Positions 10,779 to 19,193 of a stretch of 64,000 bases of DNA are shown in pieces. The number at the start of each line of letters is the position of its first letter. Position 1 is the first letter of the stretch. The DNA lies in the NCBI GenBank assembly GCA_024640505.1, contig JAHEEV010000001.1:55960-119959 (forward strand), written 5' to 3'. Made by a program: the position numbers and the translations under genes. Under the pieces are notes generated by a model that saw only the letters and a program-made list of their open reading frames with translations, was not told the DNA's origin and searched no databases. Origin of the DNA: Halieaceae bacterium. Its GTDB lineage: Bacteria > Pseudomonadota > Gammaproteobacteria > Pseudomonadales > Halieaceae.

Positions 10779-11638
10779 GAGGACAGGGGCTGGGGCAAGC
10801 TGTTCGTGGGGGAGCAGGAGATCGCCAACGGCCTGCTGGCCCCGATCTATTATTTCGCCCTCATCGAGCAGGCACAGGCGGTGGCCCACGGCCGCAGCCG
10901 TGAGGCGCACCGGCAGAGATACTGGCGTCGGCGCCCCTTAACCACCTCTACAGCAAGCGTATGGTGGCCAGGGAGTCTGTCAACCTGGGCGCGGCGGTGC
11001 TGATGTGCAGCCTCGGCCGTGCCCGTGAACTCGGGATTCCCGAATCCCGCTGGGTGTTCATTCACGGCCTGGCCGAGGGGGAGGATATCAACCTCAGTGA
11101 ACGGGATGACCCGGCTCGCAGCCGGGTGGGAGAGGCGGTTCTCGATCGGGCGCTGGCCCAGGCGGGCCGTCGTGCCGATGACATGGACCTGCTGGATATC
11201 TACAGCTGTTTCCCCTGTGCGGTGTCCGCCGTGGCCGGGCATCTCGGGCTCCCCGCCGACGGTTCGCGAACCCTGTCGCTGACCGGGGGCCTGCCGTACT
11301 TCGGCGGGCCCGGGAACAACTACACGATGCATGGCCTGGCCGAGGCTGTCTCCCGACTGCAGGCAGCGCCGGGCGCGTTTGCCCTGGTGACCGCGGTGGG
11401 CGGCATGATGTCCAAGCATGCCGCGGGCATCTACTCCCGGCAGCCCTCGACGGTGGACTGGTCAGTGGCCGATACCCGCGTTGACGGCAATGACCAGACC
11501 AGGCGCTCCATCGCAGCGGCCCCTGCCACCGGTCATATACTCACCTGGGTGATCAATTACCGGGGAGGCGAACCCGACCAGGCCATGATGCTGGGGCGGA
11601 CGGCCGAGGGGGGCGCGCTGCAGTTCAGGCTGGTGTGA
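10779..11638 (+). pseudogene. Thiolase-like (acetyl-CoA acetyltransferase family) gene remnant
   Basis: The last 225 codons (10961-11638) encode the C-terminal half of the SCP2-thiolase-like family: ERDDPARS, DIYSCFPCAV, TGGLPYFGGPGNN and a late VTAVGGMMSKHAAG. Upstream, a different frame (about 10779-10925) keeps another piece of the same family, VGEQEIANGLLAPIYYFALIEQ up to HRQRYWRRR. The two pieces are joined by a frameshift and an apparent internal deletion near 10925. The N-terminal ~200 residues, including the nucleophile region, are absent. No ribosome site precedes either frame. A decayed gene is more likely than a short active protein. It follows hppA and converges on the AraC regulator gene. 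Confidence 0.75.
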
Positions 11639-11662
11639 CGGGCGGTGGCCGCCGGGCGCGGC

Positions 11663-12670
11663 TCATGCCGATCGCTGTTCTCCTGCAACCCAGTCCCTGG
11701 GTGACACGCCGTACCAGCGCCTGAAGCTGCGGCTGAAGGCGCTCAGCTCGCTATAACCCAGAACCAGGGCCAGTTGGGTCAACTGCATATCACCGCGTCG
11801 GAGGTGATAGGTGGCGATCTCCCGGCGTACCTTTTCCAGCAACTCGCGAAAGCTGCTGTGTTCTGCCTCCAGCCTGGACTGCAGAGTCCTGTGGGTGGTG
11901 GACAGGGTATCCGCCACCCGGGGCAGGGTGCAGTTGCCGGTGGGCAGCAGGCGTCGGATGATATCTTCCACCCGGCGACTGGTGGGGTTCACAGCCCCGG
12001 ATTCGCGGGCGGCGAAGTAGTGATCCAGGGCCGCCCCCCTCTCACCCGGGCCCCAGGTCAGTGGCCGGTCCAGCAGGGTACGGTCGAAGTACATCTCCAT
12101 CGCCACGGCATTGAAGCGCAGATCGCGGGTCCCCAGGCCGCGGTAGCAGGACAGGTCCTCCGGTTCGGGGTAGGGCAGTCCGTAGGCGGACGAACGGTAT
12201 CCGGTGCCGCAGAACTGTTTCATGATATTGGTGGCGATGCCCGCTGCGGCGTCGTATACCTGCCGCGCCCCGGGCAGGTCATTGCGGGGAATGGCATAGC
12301 TCATGACCGCCTGATCATCGCTCTGCCACAAGCTCACCGTGCCATAGGTATCGTGGATCCCGTAGAAATGGACCAGGGCCTCCCACGCGTCGCGCACCGT
12401 TTCCGCCTCGGTCATGATAATGCCGGCGGTCCCCAGGGTCTCCGTGGTGGCCGAGCGCATCATCTCGAGCCCGAAGTGGGGCGCTCCCGTGGCCCGCGCT
12501 GCCAGATCCATCAGCTTCATGTAGTTGGCGTAGGGCAGGTAGATGCCGGGCAGGGTGATGACTTCCGGAGCCACATCGGCCTGTCGCAGAAGGGTGTCTG
12601 CATCGGCGCCCAGCGACACAACCGTGGCCTGGAAGTGCTCCAGAATGCCCGCGCGGATATAAGGGGTCAT
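11663..12670 (-). CDS. AraC-family transcriptional regulator
   Basis: Predicted DNA-binding regulator of 335 residues: an N-terminal ligand-sensing domain of the AraC PF12625 type (residues ~10-190) and a C-terminal AraC double helix-turn-helix (TLSTTHRTLQSRLEAEH, then LALVLGYSELSAFSRSFRRWYG). The start is set at the ATG at 12670 because GGGGAG lies five bases upstream; an ATG/GTG further out at 12709 would add 13 residues without a site. It is transcribed away from the aldehyde dehydrogenase-alcohol dehydrogenase-acyl-CoA synthetase genes, the usual layout for a local activator. The inducer, possibly an alcohol or aldehyde, is inferred only. Confidence 0.9.
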   Translation of the reverse strand: MTPYIRAGILEHFQATVVSLGADADTLLRQADVAPEVITLPGIYLPYANYMKLMDLAARATGAPHFGLEMMRSATTETLGTAGIIMTEAETVRDAWEALVHFYGIHDTYGTVSLWQSDDQAVMSYAIPRNDLPGARQVYDAAAGIATNIMKQFCGTGYRSSAYGLPYPEPEDLSCYRGLGTRDLRFNAVAMEMYFDRTLLDRPLTWGPGERGAALDHYFAARESGAVNPTSRRVEDIIRRLLPTGNCTLPRVADTLSTTHRTLQSRLEAEHSSFRELLEKVRREIATYHLRRGDMQLTQLALVLGYSELSAFSRSFRRWYGVSPRDWVAGEQRSA

Positions 12671-12703
12671 TGATCTCCCCGTTGATGTGTGACCTGCGTA
12701 AAT

Positions 12704-12730
12704 TGTCAAAATAACTGCGTATTATGTCAA
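12704..12730. promoter_or_regulatory. Candidate AraC-type direct-repeat site
   Basis: TGTCAA occurs twice (12704-12709 and 12725-12730), 21 bases apart, two helical turns, in the same orientation, within an AT-richer stretch of the divergent spacer between the AraC regulator and the aldehyde dehydrogenase. Direct half-sites with this phasing are usual for AraC proteins. The half-site is short, so chance is possible. Confidence 0.35.
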
Positions 12731-12917
12731 GTATAAATCCCGGGCCTCGCTACACTAGTGCTGTTCATAAAAAGAGAATCAGGCTGTCGAGGGCGTTCCC
12801 TGACAAGGGAAAAAACCCGACTATACTGATCGGGGTGCTTGTATCACCCAGTCCAAGACGGTCCGGTCTTGGCGTTATCCAGCGCGGGGCAGGGCTCCGA
12901 CAACCAGGAGAGCAGAT

Positions 12918-14435
12918 ATGTCCGACATTCCCCAGTACCACCTGGTCATCAACGGTGAGAGTTGCGCGCCCGCCAGTGGTGAATACGCCGACGTCATCAA
13001 CCCCGCGACGGGCGAGGTCGTCGGCAGTGCGGCCATGGGAGGCGCTGCCGATGTCGACCAGGCGGTCGCCGCGGCACGGGCCGCATTCAACCAGCGTGAG
13101 TGGCGCGAAATGCCGCCGGCAGAGCGCTCCAGGCTGCTCTACCAGTGCGCCCAGCTGGTACTGGCCAACGCCCAGGAACTGATCGGGCTGGAGATTTCCT
13201 GCTCCGGTGCCACCCTCAACCGGGCCAGCAACCTGGACATACCGGCGGTGGCTGACCTGTGGATGAACCTGGCCGAGGCCGTGAAGGTCTACCCTTTCGT
13301 GGAAGCACAATCTCCCCGGCCGCTGCCGGAGCAATGGCACTCACAGGTGTGGAAAGAGCCCGTGGGTGTGTGCGGTCTGATCACGGCCTGGAATTTCCCC
13401 CTGTTGCTCTACTCCTGGAAAGTCGGTCCGGCCCTGGCGGCGGGCAACACGATCGTGATCAAGCCCTCCGAAATGACGCCCACCTCGTCCATCCGTCTGA
13501 CGGAAATCCTGCAGGAGGTGTTGCCACCCGGTGTGCTCAATATCGTCAATGGCGATGGTCCCTCGGTGGGCGATGCCATGACCCTGCATCCGGATATCGA
13601 CAAGATCTCGTTCACCGGTTCCACTCGCGTGGGCAAGATCGTGCAGACCAACTGCGCCACGACGATGAAGCGCTGCACCCTGGAACTGGGTGGCAAGGGT
13701 CCCGGTATCGTCCTGCCCGACGCGGATCTGGACATGGTGGCCCAGGGCTCCCTGTGGGCGGTCTATATGAATGCCGGCCAGGCCTGCGAATCCGGCACCC
13801 GGCTGCTGGTGCACGAGGACGTCTACGACGAACTGCTGGAGAAACTGGCGGCCCGCTCGGCCGAGGTGGTGGTGGGCAACCCGGCCGATCCCGCAACGGG
13901 TGTCGGCCCCATGTCGACCGAGGCCCACTTCCACAAGGTCATGGGCTACATCGAGACCGGCGTTGCAGAGGGCGCGCGTATTGTCTGTGGCGGCGAACCC
14001 GCCGAGGTCCCCGGCTGTGAGGGTGGCTTCTACGTGCAGCCTACCGTCCTGGCGGATGTGACCAACGACATGAGAGTGGCACGGGAGGAGATCTTCGGCC
14101 CGGTGCTGGCTGTGATCAGATACCGCACTGAAGAAGAGGCCCTTGCCCTGGCCAATGACTCGGATTACGGCCTCTCCGCGGGCATCTGGACCACGGACCT
14201 GATCAAGGCCCAGCGGCTGGCCCGGGATCTGCGCGCCGGGTCCGTGTGGATCAACGACTGGCACATGATGCGGACCGACGCACCCTTTGGCGGCTACAAG
14301 CAGAGTGGTTACGGTCGCGAACTGGGCCGCTACAGCATCGATTCCTACGTGGAGACCAAGTCGGTATCGATGTCCTTCGAGCGCGTGCCGCAGAAAAAAG
14401 CGATGCAGCGCATTGTGCACACCAAAATGGCCTGA
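12918..14435 (+). CDS. NAD(P)-dependent aldehyde dehydrogenase
   Basis: Oxidises an aldehyde to the acid with NAD(P)+. This is a full-length ALDH (505 residues) with the Glu motif LELGGKGP (E256), the catalytic Cys in NAGQACESG (C290) and the C-terminal APFGGYKQSGYGRELG motif. AGGAGAGCAGAT precedes the ATG at a good distance. It is followed 33 bases later by an iron alcohol dehydrogenase, so the pair can take an alcohol to a carboxylate, which the third gene could activate with CoA. The chain length or aromatic nature of the substrate cannot be read from the sequence. Confidence 0.93.
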   Translation: MSDIPQYHLVINGESCAPASGEYADVINPATGEVVGSAAMGGAADVDQAVAAARAAFNQREWREMPPAERSRLLYQCAQLVLANAQELIGLEISCSGATLNRASNLDIPAVADLWMNLAEAVKVYPFVEAQSPRPLPEQWHSQVWKEPVGVCGLITAWNFPLLLYSWKVGPALAAGNTIVIKPSEMTPTSSIRLTEILQEVLPPGVLNIVNGDGPSVGDAMTLHPDIDKISFTGSTRVGKIVQTNCATTMKRCTLELGGKGPGIVLPDADLDMVAQGSLWAVYMNAGQACESGTRLLVHEDVYDELLEKLAARSAEVVVGNPADPATGVGPMSTEAHFHKVMGYIETGVAEGARIVCGGEPAEVPGCEGGFYVQPTVLADVTNDMRVAREEIFGPVLAVIRYRTEEEALALANDSDYGLSAGIWTTDLIKAQRLARDLRAGSVWINDWHMMRTDAPFGGYKQSGYGRELGRYSIDSYVETKSVSMSFERVPQKKAMQRIVHTKMA

Positions 14436-14468
14436 CAAGCACGAACCAACAGACGGGAGTAAGCCCCC

Positions 14469-15668
14469 ATGTCCAACACTGGATACTTTCAATACAACAT
14501 GCGTGCGGTGGTACACAGCGGTGTCGGCAGCATCATCCGCATTCCCGCCCTGATGCAGGGACTCGGCGCGCGCCGGGTCCTGCTGATTTCCGACGCCGGG
14601 CTCAAGGATGTCGGTGTGGTGGACCGTGTCGCCGCCACTTTCGACAACTGGCAGTCAGGCAACATGCCGGCACTGGCCGGCATTTTCGCGGAGATTACAC
14701 CGGACGCCGGCGGCAACTGTGTCAACGCCTGCATGGCCTACGCGCGCCAGATTGCGGCCGACGCCATCGTGGCCGTGGGTGGCGGCAGCGTCATGGACGC
14801 CGCCAAGGCCGTCAAGTATGGCCTGTGTCACCAGATACTCGATATCAACGAGTCGCTGCAGGCCGGTATATATATGGAGTCCTGGCCCGCCGCGCAGCAC
14901 ATGGGTATTCCGCACCTGGCCGTGCCTACGACTGCCGGCACCGGCGCTGAAGTCAGCGCTGCGGCAGTGATCTTCGATGAAGAGAACGATACCAAGAAGG
15001 GCCTGGTAGCGCCCTTCCTGGAGGCTGATATTGCGGTGCTCGATGCGCAGTTGACCCTCGGGCTGCCGCCGGGTCTGACCGCATCCACGGGAATGGATGC
15101 CCTGACACACGCACTGGAGGGGATCGCGTCCCCGGTCGCCAATCCCTTTACCGACAGCCACTGCCTGCTGGCGGCACAGCTCATCGAGCAAAATCTGCCG
15201 GAGGCCGTGAACAACGGCGGCAATATCGACGCCCGTGACCGCATGCTCACCGCCAGTTGCATGGCCATCGATGGCTATGTTGCGTCCCTGAATGCCTCGC
15301 CCGTGCACAACTGCGCCCACGCCTTTGGCGCGCTCTACCATATCCCCCATGGCGATGCCAACGGGGTGTTTCTCCCCATCGTGTTCGAGTCGCTAATGGA
15401 GATGTATATCCCCAATGCCGAACGATTGGCCAGGGGACTCAACATGCCGGACTCCGGTAAATCCGGGGCCGACCTGGTCGCGGATGTGGTCGCGAAGATA
15501 CGCGATATCCAGCAGCAGATCGGTTGTGCCACCGATCTCTCACGCTGGAAGGTCAAGGCTGACGATATGGAACAGATCGTCACGGCTGTCGCCACCGATC
15601 CCCTGGCCATGTTCTTCCCCATTCCTCCGGACAAGATCCAGGAGATCGCCCTGAAGGCGATCGGTTAA
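14469..15668 (+). CDS. Iron-containing (group III) alcohol dehydrogenase
   Basis: NAD-dependent alcohol/aldehyde oxidoreductase of the Fe-ADH family, 399 residues. The dinucleotide motif GGGSVMDAAKAV is in the N-terminal domain. The metal ligands expected for the family are visible: Asp and His of GMDALTHALEG, His of NCAHAFG and His of PHGDANG. GGGAG lies upstream of the ATG. It is placed between the aldehyde dehydrogenase and the acyl-CoA synthetase on one strand, so it probably performs the first oxidation of the pathway or its reverse. Confidence 0.92.
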   Translation: MSNTGYFQYNMRAVVHSGVGSIIRIPALMQGLGARRVLLISDAGLKDVGVVDRVAATFDNWQSGNMPALAGIFAEITPDAGGNCVNACMAYARQIAADAIVAVGGGSVMDAAKAVKYGLCHQILDINESLQAGIYMESWPAAQHMGIPHLAVPTTAGTGAEVSAAAVIFDEENDTKKGLVAPFLEADIAVLDAQLTLGLPPGLTASTGMDALTHALEGIASPVANPFTDSHCLLAAQLIEQNLPEAVNNGGNIDARDRMLTASCMAIDGYVASLNASPVHNCAHAFGALYHIPHGDANGVFLPIVFESLMEMYIPNAERLARGLNMPDSGKSGADLVADVVAKIRDIQQQIGCATDLSRWKVKADDMEQIVTAVATDPLAMFFPIPPDKIQEIALKAIG

Positions 15669-15761
15669 GGGCAGCCCGCTGGCGGGCACGTCAGGCGGGC
15701 CGATACGCTTCCCCGTTTCGCGCGGGCCGCATGTTGAGTCGGTGAACACAGGAGAATAAAT

Positions 15762-17393
15762 ATGTCAGTCAAATCACCACTGGAAATGTTCTACCGCTGG
15801 GAGCAGGAGACGCCCGGGCAGGTATACCTGCGTCAGCCCACCCAACTCGCCTGGCGCGAGTACACCTGGGCGGAGGTATCCGACCAGGTGCGGCGCATCG
15901 CCGCCTTTCTCAGGGGCAAGGGTTACCCGGCGGGCAGCCGCATTGCCATCTGGTCCGCCAACAACAAGGACTGGCCGATCGTCGACCTGGCCATCATGCT
16001 CAGCGGCCATATCAGCGTGCCCATCTATCCCGGACAGGATACGGGGTCTGCCCGTTACATCTTCAATCATTCCGAGGCGAAACTGGTATTCACGGGGGAG
16101 TTCGACCAGGCGGCGAAACTCTCCGAGGCACTGGTGGACGGTATGGAGACCGTCGCGATGCACGGCTGTACCATCGATACCGATACCAGCCTCGACGCGA
16201 TCATAGCCGACTGCGAGCCCTATCCGGAATCACCGGTCCCCGACCCCGAGGATGTCTTCACCATCATCTATACCTCCGGTACCACGGGTAATCCCAAGGG
16301 CGTGATGCACATGTACCAGACCCCCGGGCATGTGGTGCCCGGGCTGGTGAAAGCCTTCAGGATGGAGGAGGGGGAGAATCGGCTGTTTTCCTTCCTGCCC
16401 ATGTCCCATGCCGCCGAGCGAATCGTGGTGGAGATGACCAGTCTGTACGTGAACGCGCCCATCTCTTTTTCCGAGGGGCTTGCTACATTCGGCGACGAGA
16501 TCCGTTCAGTACAGCCCACCCTGTTTTTCGCCGTGCCGCGACTGTGGGTCAAGTTCAAGGAGGGGGTAGACGCGAAAATTCCGCCTGCCGCCCAGGCAGG
16601 CCTGACGGCCGAGCAGAAGGCCGGCATAGCCCACCAGCTGGGCCTGGGAGAGGCCCGTTTCATACTGACGGGCTCGGCACCCTGCCCGCGGGATGTGCAG
16701 GACTGGTTCCTGGACAAGGGCATCGCCCTGCGTGACGGCTACGGCATGACCGAGAATTTTATCCACGGAGTCGCGTGGATTCACACCGACCAGCCGGTCT
16801 CCGGGTGCGTCGGGCGGCCGATGGACGACAGCGTGCAGGTCCGTATCTCCGATGCCGGTGAAATCCAGTTCAAGAGCAGGGGCCTGATGAAGGGTTACTA
16901 CCTGAACCCCGAGAAGACCGCCGAGGTGTTCGACGATGGCTGGTACTGCTCGGGCGACTCCGGCAAGTTCGACGAGCAGGGCAACCTGTGGGTGACCGGC
17001 CGGGTCAGTGAGGTGTTCAAGACATCCAAGGGCAAGTTCATCGTACCCACGCGGCTGGAAAACCTTTTCGGCCGTAACCACAACCTGGCCCAGTTCTGTG
17101 TGATGGGGCACGGCCTGGACCAGCCGGTCCTGCTGACCACCCTGTCCGAGGCGGGGATGGCAGTGCCCCGCGAGGCCCTCAAGGCAGAACTGGATGGGTT
17201 ACTGCAGGAGATCAACGACGAGGTGCCGGCCTATGAGCGGGTGGGGCAGGTTTTCGTGGTGCCCGAGTGGACCATCGAAAACACCATGCTCACCCCGACC
17301 ATGAAGCTCAAGCGCAACCAGATCGAGCAGACCTACCGCCCTCAGATCGAGCAGTGCCTGGGGGGCGAGCGGGTCAACTTTCTTCAGGGCTGA
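15762..17393 (+). CDS. AMP-forming acyl-CoA synthetase
   Basis: Activates a carboxylic acid to acyl-AMP and then acyl-CoA; ANL superfamily, closest in look to long-chain FadD-type ligases (543 residues). The P-loop YTSGTTGNPKGV starts near residue 170. The aromatic-Gly motif DGYGMTENF and the hinge GWYCSGDSGKF are present, and the C-terminal Lys region is TPTMKLKRN. AGGAGAATAAAT precedes the ATG. It is the third gene of the alcohol-oxidation cluster, 93 bases after the alcohol dehydrogenase. Its 3' end overlaps the convergent propeller gene by 20 bases. Confidence 0.92.
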   Translation: MSVKSPLEMFYRWEQETPGQVYLRQPTQLAWREYTWAEVSDQVRRIAAFLRGKGYPAGSRIAIWSANNKDWPIVDLAIMLSGHISVPIYPGQDTGSARYIFNHSEAKLVFTGEFDQAAKLSEALVDGMETVAMHGCTIDTDTSLDAIIADCEPYPESPVPDPEDVFTIIYTSGTTGNPKGVMHMYQTPGHVVPGLVKAFRMEEGENRLFSFLPMSHAAERIVVEMTSLYVNAPISFSEGLATFGDEIRSVQPTLFFAVPRLWVKFKEGVDAKIPPAAQAGLTAEQKAGIAHQLGLGEARFILTGSAPCPRDVQDWFLDKGIALRDGYGMTENFIHGVAWIHTDQPVSGCVGRPMDDSVQVRISDAGEIQFKSRGLMKGYYLNPEKTAEVFDDGWYCSGDSGKFDEQGNLWVTGRVSEVFKTSKGKFIVPTRLENLFGRNHNLAQFCVMGHGLDQPVLLTTLSEAGMAVPREALKAELDGLLQEINDEVPAYERVGQVFVVPEWTIENTMLTPTMKLKRNQIEQTYRPQIEQCLGGERVNFLQG

Positions 17394-18420
17394 CGTTCAG
17401 CGGCGACCAGGCCATACCGTCGGGCTCCAGCCCGGTCGGGATGACCGCTCGCCGCTCCAGTGCTGCGGCATCGTAAACGCTGAGCACGTGGGCGTTGCTG
17501 TGAGCGACGAACAGGGTCTTACCATCCCCGGAGAGCAGTACGCCGATGGGGATTGAGCTGTCGGGCAGCATGTCGCCGAACAGGGTCCTGCGGGTGCGGT
17601 CCGGGCCGATATCGAACTTGACCAGGCGTATCAGGGTACGCGTTTTCACGTCGAGAACGGCCATCGCGTCGGCGCGCGGCAGGGTGACGTAGACGCGACC
17701 GCGCGCATCATCCGCCTCTACCCGGATGGGAAACCCCTCCAGCGTTAGTTCCGCCTGCTTGCGCAGGGATGTGGTATCGAAGACGGAAACCGTATCGGCG
17801 CCGCGGTTACTGACCCACAGCTCGCTGCCGCCGCGCGCCAGGGCAATCCCCTCGCTGCCGTCGCCGGCAGCCATGTCTTCCAGTTTTGCGCCGGCCTCCA
17901 GGTCGATAGCAGTAGTGGTGCCCGAGCCGATGTTGGCGGTGAAGGCGCGATCGAGCGCAGCCGAAGCGGCAACCATGTGGGCCACATCCTGGTCCACCGG
18001 GATGCGCCGGGTCACTGTCTGTGTGTCGGCATCGACGAGCAGCAGGCTGCGGATGCCCTCGGCGGTGACGATCGCCTGCTGGTCGTCCAGCCACTCCAGG
18101 CCATGGGGCCGCGACCCGTCGGGCAGGGTGATGGTCCCCGCCACCTGCGCCGCCTCAATATCCACCAGGGTCAGCGTGGCGCCCGGCTGGTCGCGGTCGC
18201 CATAGTTGCTCACCAGTGCCCGGCGGCCGTCGGGTGAGACCGCGACCTCGTGGGGAGCGTAACCGGTGGGCAGCGTTGCCACGACATTCCCCGCGGGAAG
18301 CTGCATCAGGGACACGCTGGCCTCGCTCTTGTTGGCCACCAGCAGGGTGGCCGTGTTTCCTGTCTGCGCCAGGAAAACGAACCAGAAGACGCAGCTTACC
18401 GCGAATCGCCGGGTGATCAT
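17374..18420 (-). CDS. Exported YVTN-type beta-propeller protein
   Basis: 348 residues with an N-terminal signal peptide (VFWFVFLAQTGNTA, about residues 11-25) followed by about seven repeats of the 40-residue YncE/YVTN class, for example VAVSPDGRRALVSN, LLVDADTQTVT and WVSNRGADTVSVFD. Such proteins form periplasmic seven-bladed propellers, some next to quinoprotein dehydrogenases or metal-binding proteins; no catalytic motif is seen here. It is transcribed toward the acyl-CoA synthetase and overlaps its last 20 bases. A role with the alcohol-oxidation genes is possible but unproven. Confidence 0.85.
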   Translation of the reverse strand: MITRRFAVSCVFWFVFLAQTGNTATLLVANKSEASVSLMQLPAGNVVATLPTGYAPHEVAVSPDGRRALVSNYGDRDQPGATLTLVDIEAAQVAGTITLPDGSRPHGLEWLDDQQAIVTAEGIRSLLLVDADTQTVTRRIPVDQDVAHMVAASAALDRAFTANIGSGTTTAIDLEAGAKLEDMAAGDGSEGIALARGGSELWVSNRGADTVSVFDTTSLRKQAELTLEGFPIRVEADDARGRVYVTLPRADAMAVLDVKTRTLIRLVKFDIGPDRTRRTLFGDMLPDSSIPIGVLLSGDGKTLFVAHSNAHVLSVYDAAALERRAVIPTGLEPDGMAWSPLNVSPEES

Positions 18421-18524
18421 TCCTGGGCTCCTCTCATTTTGCTTCGGGGTGGATGATTCTAGCCAACCCGGCGCCTTCTGTCTGCCGCTCGCCTTCGCTG
18501 GATGCAGCTTGATAGAATTGGCGG

Positions 18525-19193
18525 ATGCGACATCTCATTCTGCTCCTTCTCTCTCTGACCCTGGTCGCCTGCGGCGGTTATGAGTTCAGGAATCTGGCCA
18601 AGAGTGACACCGACCTGGTGGCGGACGAATTCATCGCCGAGAGCCGGGCGCTGGTGCTGGAACTCATGGTCAAGTTGTACAAGCGAAACCCGGATCAGCT
18701 GCGCAGGATTCCCGGCATGACCGTGGAAGGCCGGATGGCCCAGCTCCGGGTCAGTCGACATCAACTGCTGTTCGACGAGCTGGACAACCGGCAGGGTATC
18801 GACGCCATGAATCTCGCCTTCGACCCTGCCTACCGCGGTGACCGTGTGTTCGCCCTGGTGGTAGGCCTGGGGGGTATGCTGCGCCAGGCCTATGGCTACA
18901 AACCCGAGATGTTCATTTACGACCAGCTCAACGCGCCGGCCCTGCGCACCAGTTCGCAGAACGTGGAGGTGCTCTCCTGGAAGCTCAGAAATGCGCGCAA
19001 ACCGGACGGCGACTACTTCCTGATCAGCCACGAGTACAACGGCAGGGTGGACAACCTCAGTTTCGAGCGACTGTTCGGGAAACTGATCGTGCTGCAGGAC
19101 GTCATGGCCCGCATTGCCGGGGATGCAGATGACCGCGCAGTGACCGCGGCGGTGCACACGGTGTCACGCGTGTTCATTCCCCTGCCTCTGTGA
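18525..19193 (+). CDS. Conserved lipoprotein of unknown function
   Basis: 222 residues with a clear lipoprotein signal: MRHLILLLLSLTLVAC, the lipobox Cys at residue 16. The mature part is mostly helical with a motif-like stretch ALVVGLGGMLRQAYGYKPEMF. No enzyme family is recognised. Its TGA stop overlaps the GTG start of the downstream Nramp-like transporter (GTGA at 19190-19193), so the two are translationally coupled and probably co-expressed. An envelope role linked to the transporter is inference. Confidence 0.8.
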   Translation: MRHLILLLLSLTLVACGGYEFRNLAKSDTDLVADEFIAESRALVLELMVKLYKRNPDQLRRIPGMTVEGRMAQLRVSRHQLLFDELDNRQGIDAMNLAFDPAYRGDRVFALVVGLGGMLRQAYGYKPEMFIYDQLNAPALRTSSQNVEVLSWKLRNARKPDGDYFLISHEYNGRVDNLSFERLFGKLIVLQDVMARIAGDADDRAVTAAVHTVSRVFIPLPL

